Shown here: positions 1-9,800 of the stretch, piece after piece
Layout of the letters: each line of letters begins with the position of its first letter
Position numbering within the stretch: the stretch's first letter is position 1
NCBI RefSeq assembly: GCF_011745365.1
Contig: NW_024468912.1
Coordinates: forward strand, 5,022,001-5,086,000
DNA length: 64,000 bases
Source of the DNA: Cryphonectria parasitica EP155
Lineage: Eukaryota; Ascomycota; Sordariomycetes; Diaporthales; Cryphonectriaceae
Direction: 5' to 3'
Notes under the pieces: model-generated
Told to the model about the DNA's origin: nothing
Databases searched by the model: none
Seen by the model: only the letters and a program-made list of their open reading frames with translations
Position numbers and translations under genes: made by a program

Positions 1-3000
1 ATTGGAAACTCTACGATCTACTTATTCCGCTTGTTGACAAACATGAGGTTTGAGAATGGCGATGATCTGCAGTTCCATCTCAACAACTTCAGATAGTTAT
101 GAACCAAACTGTATACCAGGACTACTACATCGAACCAGTCTGTGAGCAAGGCTATGATGAGAATCTTCGAATCTGATGATGTTAAGGGATCATTTTTCCT
201 TACTATACTGCCGGACAGTATGAACTATGTTGTTGACAACTTGAGCAGTTAAAATCTTACCAAATTCTCTCAGATTGAATCCAAAATGCTCGATATTGCC
301 AGCTGCAACAAACTCGAAGATGAGGCCGCTTACTATACATCTACGGCTAAAAAGAAGAATACCAAGCGCAGGACACAGAACAAGGATAAGGGCAAGGACA
401 AGGATAAGGCTGGAAAAGAATGTACTTGGTGTTGTGCTCGCAACTACACCTTTGTGAGCTATCTATACACTGATTGTACCAAGCTAGCAGACTATAAGAA
501 GAATAAGGGCAAGAAATGAGATCGTGATACTGCTTGTTATGCAGAAGATGAGGACAACAACGATGATATTGTTGCCTTCTATGCGTTTCACGAGATTATA
601 GCCTTTGCTGTAAACCTGCCACCATAACTGGATGATGCAAGTATCATTCCCTTATTGTGGATTTTCGATTCTAGCGCATCAAAACATATGACAGGATGCA
701 TCGAGGATTTCTCCAGTCTCCAGCCTCGGACTAGCACCATCACTGTAGCCAGCAGCATACGGCTTTCCGTTGAGGGCGTTGGCACAGTGGAAATCCTTCT
801 GCGGATATCTGATAGTTCTACTTATAAGTGCTGTTTGTCTAATGTTCTTTATAGTTGCTAACTTAAATCCACTCGATTCTTCAGCTGGATAACTATTCGA
901 AAGAAGTTCAGAATGATCGCTCAAGGCAACAATATCTTCCTTATTCCAAACGGAGACGAATCACAGCTAATAGTGCTATGAGCGAGGTTCTAACATGGGA
1001 ATTTTGAGATTCAGACTGCTGGCAATGAGTCTGCATTGTTTGCTACATATACACATTTCCATGAGGCTTTTGAGCATAGCAATATCTCGCTAAATCTGGC
1101 GTGATGGCTGTACTCTGATAGCGATTCTGTGCCCGTCAAGCTATCAGAATTTGACTGCAAAGCATGCTAATTGTTCAAATCAACGCGCTATAGATCCAAA
1201 TCTCTTCCAGCACAATACAATTCTATTACTATATTCGACCTTATACACTCCGATTTGTTTGGGAAATTCTTGATCTCATTACTCAGCGGTTCCCTCTACT
1301 TCATGATCTTCATCAATGATCATACCCATTACAGCTGGGTATACTTCCTTAAGTTCAAAGCGCAGGCTGTTAGGACTACTGAGGACTTTCTTGCGATGGT
1401 GGATATACATTTTCATGCAAAAGTGAAGGCTATTGCATCTGATAATGGGGGTGAATATGTTAACGAGCGGATGACTGAGGTCCTCTGCAAACGAGGCGTA
1501 GCCTACCAGCGATCCTCTCCTTACCATTATGAGTTCAATGGCTTAGCTGAGCATTTTAACTGAACTGTTATTACGGATGCGAGGGCTATGCTTTGTAATG
1601 ATGATTGTTTGTTTTTGTAGCCGGAAGCTGTTGCGTATGCGGTCTACTTATGCAATCGAAAGCCATACCAAAGTCTCCCGTGTCAAATCACGCCTTTCGA
1701 GCGCCTTCACGGATACAAACCATTCATCGATCACATCCAGCCTTTCCTTCAGCCCTGTTACCTTCATATTCCTGTGGAGGCCAGAAAGCTAGGGACAAAA
1801 TTGCTGGATAGGGCTGAAAAAGCTCAGTTCGTGGGATTTGACAATCCTGCTGGCAAGGGAAATTCAGTCTGTCGACTCTACGTTCCCCTGCGCAAAGTTG
1901 TCACGACAGCCACCAAGACGCACATTCAATAGGGCTATCACCTATCGCCACCTGTCAAGTGGGCGATGGAGTCTGAGGATGTGGAATCTCCGGTGCCTGT
2001 GAAGCTCCCAAGATCATTGTCGTCGGGCTCTCCTCCAGCTCCCTCTTCTTCACTTTCCTCTGAGGACTCTTCTGACTCGTCAAAACGGACAACGCTTAAA
2101 CAACCCAGCTCATCCAAAATACCAACACTCAGAGCCTTCTCCATGATAACTCGTTCTGGGCAGCAGGTGAAACCCACAGAACAGGCACAGGGACTCACTG
2201 CTTACGGATTTGACGAGAGATACGAGTCCAACGATGATATCCACGCAACAGCGCTAGCTGCTGTCGAGAATGACGATATTCCCACAACCTACAACCAAGT
2301 AATAGCCAATTCGGAGCGCAATCAGTGGATATCCGCGATCGAGAGCGAATTGTCTGCTCACTCCGCCAACAGCATATGGACAGAGGTGCTACTGCGATGG
2401 GACATCCATGTGGTCAACCCTCGTTGAGTATTTGCAAAGAAATACGATGCTGAGAGAGTTTTGCTGCGATATAAGGCGCGTCTGATCACGCATAGCTTCA
2501 TGCAAATATACAGTATCGACTATGATGATACATACAGCCCCGTTGCGCAGTACGATAGTCTACAGTTGATTATCAGGCTGGCTGCTTTGCGGGAATGGAT
2601 AGTTTATCAGATGGATGTTGAGACTGCATATCTTCAGAGCGATCTTACCCACGATGTTTACATGCAGCCACCCCCAGGATACAACGCATCCCTTTATACA
2701 GTTCTCAAGCTCAAGAAAGCTCTTTACAGCCTGAAGCAGTTGGGCTGCGAATGGTTTGGAATCCTGCGAGACGCCCTCCTTAAGTTTAGCACCTCTACAC
2801 ACTTTGATCCATGCGTATTCACTAGCGAGGATTTTATTATTGCTGTCTACATGGACGACATTCTCATAGCGGGTACCCCCACTGCTGTGGACAACTGCAA
2901 AACTCTCCTGAAGGACTATTTCAAATGCAAGGATTTGGGCCTCTGTTGCTACCTTCTCAGCCTCGAGATTTATCAGAACAGTGATGGGATCACGATCTCT

Positions 3001-3795
3001 TAGCATGGTTATGCTGAGCGCATTCTCAGGCGTTTTGGCATAGCTAACTGCAAACTCCATCAGACTCCAGTTGATCCGGGTTGTTTTTCTCGATGCATTG
3101 AGAATGACGATATGTTCACTGATATCAAAACCTACCAGAGCATCACCGGATCCCTCAACTTTCTCGTAACCGGTATATGCGTGGATTTGGCGTTTCTATG
3201 CGGGATGCTCGCGACTTTCAACGCGAATCCTACAGAACAACACGCTCACTGTGCCAAACAGGTGCTCAGATATCTTCAAGGCATGCTCGACTACAGGATT
3301 ACCTTCAGGAAGACAACTGGTAGTCCTCTCACTGCCTACATCTATTCGGATGCTTCATACAATATGGATCCGGACAATTCGAAGTTATTCGCAGGATATA
3401 TTATGAAGATTGATAATGCTGTTGTTGCCTGGAGCTCAAAACGATAATCTACAGTGGCGAAATCCATCTGTGAGGCCGAATATATGGCATGTTTCAGCGC
3501 TGCATCTCACCTCCGGTGGACTATCCAGGCGCTCAAAGATCTGAAATTCAGGATTGCAGAGCTTTCTATTCTGTATTATGATAATGAACCCGCATTATCT
3601 CTCATTACTGATTAGAAAATCACTTTGCGGACGAAATACATCGATGTTCACTATTATTTCGTGCAGGAAAGGATTAGCATGGATTACAACGTTGCATATA
3701 CCAGATCAGAGGATAATTTGGCGGACATTTGCACCAAATCTCTCCCAAGGCCGGTGCTGACGAGGTTGGTCGAGATGCTGGGGCTCATCGGTTGA
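1..3795 (+). pseudogene. Copia gag-pol polyprotein, decayed
   Basis: About 1-250 has gag-like residues (LRLLTNMRFENGDD), and 290-515 a lysine-rich stretch followed by CTWC, a worn CCHC knuckle. The protease signature DSSASKHMTG is at about 667-696. The integrase core at 1171-1563 shows HSDLFG, SDNGGEY and NGLAEHFN, which are its three acidic positions. A serine-rich linker lies at 1966-2180. RT at 2461-3003 has VARYDS-like VAQYDSLQ, MDVETAYLQSDL and YMDDILIAG. RNase H at 3112-3795 has CEAEYMACF and YIDVHYYFVQE. In-frame stops occur at about 1561, 2427, 3003, 3447 and 3613, and the reading frame breaks between integrase and RT. Internal domains are complete enough for a confident family call, but the gene is dead. 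Confidence 0.88.
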
Positions 3796-3906
3796 TTTTG
3801 GGGTGCGATTCTGCGAGAATTGACCCAGGAGTTTCGCATGCGGTTCAGAATGGGACGGAGTCGAGGACGATTCTGGAGGTATCGTTTTGGCTACATTTTA
3901 CTACTG

Positions 3907-3917
3907 AAAATGGGGGG
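3907..3917 (+). other. Polypurine tract of the copia element
   Basis: AAAATGGGGGG lies immediately before the TG that opens the LTR, where plus-strand DNA synthesis is primed in LTR retrotransposons. Its position confirms plus-strand orientation. Confidence 0.7.
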
Positions 3918-4060
3918 TGTGAAGAAGGTGCATTTCCATTAGTACGCACGTTGGTCCGTGCGCGTTTGTTTGTTATTTCGGCCGCCAGGCCTACCAGTCT
4001 TTTAGTTTCCTCTTCTCCTCATCTTTCAATCCATCGTCTTTACCATCATCAACTTCAACA
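3918..4060 (+). repeat. 3' LTR of the copia element (143 bp)
   Basis: It starts TGTGAAG and ends CTTCAACA, so it has TG...CA termini with an imperfect terminal inverted repeat. The polypurine tract flanks it on one side and unrelated MFS coding sequence on the other. It contains a CGCACG/CGTGCG stem around 3943-3962. The matching 5' LTR is outside the window, so the exact ends rest on termini and context. Confidence 0.7.
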
Positions 4061-5109
4061 TTGAGCACGAAACCGGTGCCGATAGCCTGGATCATCTGGA
4101 ACATGACCCACTGCGCCGTCGTGGTGTTGCAGTCCAGGAGGGTGAAGCGGCCGTTGCCGATGATGGTGACGGCGAAGCCTCACATGTGCAGAGGCTTGTA
4201 CTCACCCCAGCGCGCCAGCATCAGGACTGCAACGATGGAGCCGGGCAGGCCAAAGAGGATGGTGGGCAGGATGTGGACGCCCGATTGGGACGCTGACGCG
4301 CTGAGCACGGCGTGAAAGTAGACGGGCAGGAAGAAGAGAGTCCAGTACACCATTGTCGAGTTGAGGAAGGTGGCGAGGAAGATGACGACGGTGGTGCGGC
4401 TGCTGAACAGATTGGGGGGCACCACTGTCTCCTGAGCCGATGCCCTGAACGGCGCGACCGGCGATAAGCATGCCGCTGTTGGTGGCGCCGCCGCTGATGC
4501 CACTGCCGAGTGTGAAGAAGGCAACGATGGCCATGGTGACCCATCTACGGCCGTAGATGTTGGCCAGCTGGCCGAAGAGCTGGAAGGCGGCCCTGTTTGG
4601 AACAGGTGGGGAAAGGTCAGCGAGGTTTATCATTCCTGTAAAAAAGGTAGTCTCGGGTGGTTGACACGACACAGCTTGCCAGATACATACCCTGTGAGCA
4701 AGAAGACATTGCTGATCCAGACGTAGTTTTCGCCCATCTCAAAGTCGGCGACGATATAAGGCAGGGCTGTGATGACAACGGTGTTTTCCAGAGCGCTAAG
4801 GAGGGCGATGACGGCGCAGGTGATGAGGATGGCCCAGAAGCGGGGCGAGGGCTTGAAGTTGGTGACGCCATTGTACTTGTCGTCAGCCTTCTTACTGCTG
4901 TTGTTGTTGCTGTTGCTGCTATTGCTATTCTCACTATTATCCCCTGAGGCGATGTTATTATCAGCCTTCTCCTTATCGTCAGCCTCGTCCTTATCATCAG
5001 CCTCGTCCTTGGCATCAGCCTTGTCCTTATCGCCAGCCTTCTTGCTGCTGTTGCTATTGCTGTTGCTGCCGTCCACGTCTGGGTTGCGAGCGGGTGCCTG
5101 GATTGCCAT
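4061..5109 (-). pseudogene. MFS drug-efflux transporter, 5' part, broken by deletion and by the copia insertion
   Basis: Start ATG at 5109. The first 80 residues are a low-complexity polar tail (repeats of the type DKDEADDK, then poly-Asn/Ser). TM1 follows (FWAILITCAVIALLSALENTVVITALPYI), then an intron 4690-4593, then [14 protein letters not shown] and [10 protein letters not shown], which are motif A and motif B/C regions of the 14-TM DHA family. At about 4435 the frame jumps from GIGSG directly to [18 protein letters not shown], skipping the segment that normally holds about TM5-TM8 (estimated 130-150 residues). A TGA lies at about 4180-4184 inside [12 protein letters not shown]. The coding sequence stops at the copia LTR, so the C-terminal third is lost. 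By position it may once have been a cluster transporter; an intact MFS gene lies at 31 kb. Confidence 0.85.
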
Positions 5110-5804
5110 GGCTGCTAGCCCTGGTCTGAGTGGTGGGAGAGAGTGTCTGGCGATGCCTCAGGCCCTTGGGCTGGCTGAGCTACAACAAGCCAAACCTGTA
5201 GGCGGCGGGGAAGCTCGTCGGCAGCAGTTCTCAGTCTGCCGCTAGACGCCTTTTCCTCTACTTCCCGTATGCTTTGCCTTGGTGCGTGACGCGGTCACAG
5301 CTGTCTTAACTGAAGTAACCACCTGCACCTACCGTAGTGCCTAGGTAAGCTAGGAAAGATGGAAGCTGGAGCAGGCTAGTAAGAATCAGTAATTTCTAGC
5401 TGGGAGCGAGGTTGGTTGGATGCTCCGAACATGCAGCAGCTGACTTGAATCTTTCGAGAAGAAAAACATGCGAGCAGCGCGCAAACAGTTTGTTGTTAAT
5501 CTTGAGAATTGGAGCCGGAGCAATACGGGCCAATATCGTGCCGCGAGCATTAATTTCACATCGTTTGCATATATCTGCGTGCTTGCCGTCGCTAGCTGAG
5601 CGACCAATCAGACACTTTGACTCCTCGCATGCTACCTAGCTGTGGAGTAAAGCCGTCGCCCGTCAGGATATCTTTGGGCGTCAACCTGTAGAAAACCAAG
5701 CGCTGCGAACGAACCAACAGGGACGTAAAAAAGGACGTTGCATGGCATGGTACGAGTCCTGCCCTGCAGAAGACTGAGCGCTGCGAACAAACTGCCATAA
5801 TCCA
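5110..5804. other. Intergenic stretch, no gene seen
   Basis: The region upstream of the MFS pseudogene has short open frames only, with no recognisable domain or repeat. It may hold the old promoter of that transporter. Confidence 0.5.
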
Positions 5805-5935
5805 AACCAACATGCAGGTCACGAAACAGGCCACAGGAACAGTAGACTCAAGAAAGCCAGTTATTAGATCCAAAATCTAACACAGCGCCTATATAACTCA
5901 GAGCTAGGATTATAAAAGAAGAATAATCGATAGAG
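5805..5935 (+). repeat. LTR fragment of the gypsy family found at 52-60 kb
   Basis: A run of about 25 bases beginning AACATGCAGGTCACGAAACA (with one C/T difference near its end) is shared with the start of the LTR copy at 52436. The block TATATAACTCAGAGCTAGGATTA at about 5890 matches TATATAGCTCAGGGTTAGGAATA there with mostly transition differences. The rest of the LTR is not recognisable, so this is a truncated relic. Confidence 0.6.
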
Positions 5936-6020
5936 TCAACTAGCGACTCTAGCAACTCATATATCATTAATCAACTAAATCAACTTGTTGCAGCTTAGAA
6001 ACTCGACTGGTCTTCCCACA

Positions 6021-6330
6021 ATGCCGTACACATACACAGAGCTCGACACGCAGACAACTACCCGGCTGATCCAGGTGATGCCTGAGAAGGTCAACGATTT
6101 CATCGCATACACCATTCACACTTTTGACACGCAGCAGCTACAGCAGACTAGCCATAACATCACCTACTTTGCCTATCGTATCGCTGGGGAAATTCAGAAT
6201 ACATAGGGGATATCTAAAGGATATCAGCAAGAGCGAGTGGTATCGACATTCGGTGCATGAGAATTTGTGGCAGTTAATCCAATACTCTTCAGACCTGGAT
6301 AGCAAGAGAGTGAGAATCAGTAAACATGGG
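6021..6330 (+). pseudogene. Relic of a HET-domain (heterokaryon incompatibility-like) gene
   Basis: The ATG at 6021 opens MPYTYTELDTQTTTRLIQVMP, which resembles the N-terminus of fungal HET-domain proteins (Y-x-PLD...RLL-x-LLP). About 80 codons later, in another frame (about 6230-6300), WYRHSVHENLWQLIQYSSD resembles the HET segment in which a conserved NLW-type motif precedes the helix. The central ALSYVWG block is absent and stops intervene, so this would be a deleted, frameshifted remnant. The family call rests on two short similarities only. Confidence 0.4.
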
Positions 6331-6355
6331 CTGTTCATAACGCAAAGTGTGCGAA

Positions 6356-6374
6356 GGCCAGTGAGTCACTGGCC
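6356..6374. repeat. Perfect 19-bp palindrome (9-bp arms)
   Basis: GGCCAGTGA-G-TCACTGGCC. It sits directly before a second palindrome at 6377-6392 that begins a dispersed repeat end. Confidence 0.7.
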
Positions 6375-6436
6375 CAGGGCCGTGCACGGCCCCTCCAGCC
6401 AGCCAACAGCCAGACCTGTTGATAGCCTCAGATAGC
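6375..6436 (+). repeat. Palindromic dispersed repeat end, possible hAT-type terminus
   Basis: It begins CAGGGCCGTGCACGGCCC, whose 16-bp core 6377-6392 is a perfect palindrome, and continues for about 60 bp. A copy is at 49414-49475 in which most differences are G-to-A or C-to-T. CAGGG-type termini with GTGCAC occur in hAT transposons. No transposase or opposite end was found nearby, so the class is tentative. Confidence 0.5.
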
Positions 6437-6803
6437 TGGCCTCGTGGCGTTTCTCTTCCTTTTCTCTTTTCTCTTCAGCGCTCAGCAATGCAATCTTTTT
6501 GCCCACACACACAAAGTGTGTGAGTCCGACCGTTACGCAGCTATATAGGCCACAGCCGTTTCCAGTCAGCTGGGAGTGGTCACTCCTTTTAGCTGTCACA
6601 TACAAAGTCCTTGGCTCTCAACAACAGCTAATCCTCCCATAAAGACCAGATATTCCCAATTTCAAGGATAATGATCTTCTCATATCCAATAAAATAGCTT
6701 GTTGTCCCAGCTGCACCGTGAGAATAGTCATCAATAATGCGTCAGATCCGATGGACTCCGAGTCTTACCTTTCCTGCTCATAGTAGTTCTGTTCATCACG
6801 TGC
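6437..6803. other. Downstream region of the HR-PKS gene, no gene seen
   Basis: Pyrimidine-rich at 6440-6480, with no coding potential recognised. It should contain the 3' UTR and polyadenylation region of the minus-strand HR-PKS. Confidence 0.5.
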
Positions 6804-9800
6804 TCAACCATCCCTGGGCCGCAGGGATGCATTCAGATGACGGCTTTTTGACGCAACCAGGCGGCCGAGGACATCGAGTGACGGGTTGTGTAGGATATCA
6901 AAGATGGAGATCTCGGCGCCTGCGCGGACAGCCAGGATATTTCTCAGCTCAACGGCCACCAGGGAGTCAACGCCATAGTATGCGAGGCTCTTGCTGGCGT
7001 CCACCTCGGCCTCGGGCATCGTGAATATCTCGACAAGCTTCTCGCGAATCCCTCGGACGACGACCTGGGCCGCAGCGTCCAAGCTCGCTGCTTGGGCAAT
7101 CTTGCTACCCATGTCTCGATCCTCCAGCGCCCTGTCCCCAGAGGAGGCCAGCGTCTGCGCCGAGACGGCCTCGCGGTACCGAAGCGGTGCAAAACGCATG
7201 TCCCACCCCATGCTGGTCTTGGTCCACTGCGGACCTGGGCCGGTGTTCAGCCCCAGAATAACCTGTCCACAGTGGGGGTTTACCACGGCAAGCTCCACGA
7301 CCCGGAGCACGTCGGCCTCTGAGAGGAAGCTGTAGCCCAGACCGCGCAGGAAGTCGATTGTTGTTTTGCTCTCGGAGACAAAGCCGACGGAGCGGACAGG
7401 GCCGACGTCGATCGAGGCGCCCACGAGCTCGCGTGCGTTTCGATGCGCGGCCAGGGCATCCTGGAACGTCCCGCCGGCGGTGTAGTGTGCTTGGCCGAGG
7501 TTTCCCACGACGGCGGCGCCTGAGGAGAGCAGGATAAAGAAGTCAAGACTTCCAGGAGTCTCGAATGCACGGTGCAGGTTCAGACTGCCTCGCACCTTGG
7601 GTGCCGTCACCACCTGGTAGTCTTCCAGGGTCATCCGGTCCAAGAGGGTGTCCTTTTTTTTTTTCCCCGTCCTCTTTCAGCCTCGGGGTTATACATTGGA
7701 AGTGAGACGTAGACAAAGGCAAAGAACTTACCCGGAGTACCATGGCACCATGCACAAGCCCACGAATCGGGGGCATATCCTCTCGCCTGCAGCGCAGCAC
7801 CTCGTCCAGCTCCCGCGCGTCAGCAACATCGCAGCTGCACGCCCTCACCTTGGCCCCTAGGGCAGCTATCTCGTCCTCGAGAGCTGCCACTCTCGCATGA
7901 ACTGTGCCGGCATTTCGAGACAGGATGAGAATGTTCCTGGCGCCGTGCTGGGCCATCCACCTGCAGACGGACCGCCCAATCCCTCCCAGGCCGCCGACGA
8001 CCAGATAGGTGGCATCCGGGCGAAGCCTGACAGCGGCCGGCGCACGAGGCTGAACCTGTTTGGTTTTTTATACAGTTATTTTCTCAGTCAGCCTGTCTGG
8101 TCTGGACTGTGCAGGTCTGTACCTCGAGAGCCCGCTGGGGATAACAACAAGATTGAGCAACCCTTACCATGACATGTTCGTCGTTCCTCACTGAGGCAAC
8201 GATCTTTCCGGTGTGCTTACCGGCCTGCATGAGGCGAAACGCCTTGTCGAGGTCAGCTAGAGCGTAGACGATCGGAGGAGCCAGTGCCGACATGTGGCCG
8301 TCACAGAAGAGCTGCATGACGGTCTGCATGGTGCGGCGCACGGTGGCGCCCTGGAATAGGCAGAGCTGGAGTACGTCGATGTGGAGGAAGGTGATGCAGC
8401 GATCAAAGGCAGCCAGCTCGATGCTGCTGTTGCGCACCAGATCACGCTTGCCGATCTCAATAAAACGGCCAAAGCGGCTCAGACAGCCGAGGCTCTCGTG
8501 AAGGAGCAGGCCCGAGAGCGAGTTCAGGACCACATCCACGCCCTGGCCTTGGGTAGCAGTCTGGATGCCAGGCCCAAACGAGGTGTCACGACTGGAGAAG
8601 ATATGGTCGTCGGGGATCCCATATCGCTCGACTAGCAGAGCTCTCTTCTCAGACGTGCCAACTGTGGCAAAGATGTCAGCGCCGAGAGACCTGGCCAGAA
8701 TGATGGCAGCCTGGCCAACGCCGCCTGCTGCAGCATGAATAAGAACACGCTCGCCCCTCTGCAGGCCCGCCTTGTCGACCAGGGCGATGATAGCAGTGCA
8801 GAAGACGACGGGGAATGAGGCGGCCGTAGTGAAGCTGAGGTGGTCGGGAATGTGCGCGGCGTTGGTGTAAGAGGTGCGCACGCGGCTGGCGTAGCTGCAC
8901 CCCACCAGGAGCGTCGCGACGCGGTCCCCAGGCGCAAAGCCGCCCTCTGAGGCAGCACGGACGCCAACCCTGGTGACCACACCGGCGCACTCGAAGCCCA
9001 TGGCGGTGTAAGCGCCTAGCTGGCCCATGGCCACCATGACGTCGCGGAAGTTGACCCCAAAGGCGTGCGGCTCGACCTCAAGGTGGTCGGGATCCATGCT
9101 GCCGCCACCGTCGTCCTGGCCAGAGTTGAAGTCGAAGTCGACATCGTCCCTGAACGACATGGTGTCTAGGAGGCCAGGCACACCGACATGAAGGCGCAGC
9201 ACGCGACCTCGCTGACGAAAGGGCTCCCCGTTCGGCCTTTGTATTAATGATGATGATGAGGAGGAGGAGGAGGAGGAGGAGGAGGAGGAGGAGGAGGAGG
9301 AGGAGGAGAGAAAGTGGTTCTTATCGATGTCCTTGAGATAGCGCAAGACATGAATCACGCCATGTCGTTCGCAAAACTCAAAATCTCGGCCTTGCCCCTC
9401 GCCCGTCGTCGTCGTCGTCGTCGTCGTCGTCATCGTGGCTGTTGGTTCCGTCGCGACCAGCGTAGCCGTAAGGAACTGGCAGAGGAGCTGGGCCGTGCTC
9501 TGCAGCCACGTCTCGGCGGTGCTTGGGTCCAGGTCCAGGCTGAAGAGACCCTTGGCGCCGTATTCCATCCTCGCAGACCGCAGCAGCCCCGTTACCATGG
9601 AGGCGCCGCCCAGCAGCTCAGACCCCATGCACGCTCCCCTGGTCACCCAGACCAGACCCCTGGAGAGGGCACAGAGGCGCCTGATGGCATCCAGCTCCGG
9701 ACCGGTGGGCGCCTCGAGCACGGACCGGCCGGCCAGGTCGCCAACATACACACACAGCTTGTCCTGCGGGTCGGCCGTAGTCAGACCCGCGGTGGTAGGC

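Larger units (their letters stand above)
1..4060 (+). mobile_element. Ty1/copia LTR retrotransposon, 5' end outside the window
   Basis: Order of parts on the plus strand: gag (UBN2-like) remnants, a zinc-knuckle remnant, aspartic protease, integrase, reverse transcriptase, RNase H, polypurine tract and 3' LTR. Integrase before RT is the Ty1/copia order. The 5' LTR lies off the left edge, so target-site duplication cannot be tested; the five bases after the 3' LTR (4061-4065) are TTGAG. Several stops and frame breaks interrupt the polyprotein, so the copy is not autonomous. It ends exactly where the decayed MFS transporter sequence begins. Confidence 0.9.

Noticed and set aside
4617..5245. Leucine-rich and other plus/minus frames over the MFS N-terminus
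   Set aside because: Poly-Leu product is the antisense of the low-complexity polar tail of the MFS pseudogene.
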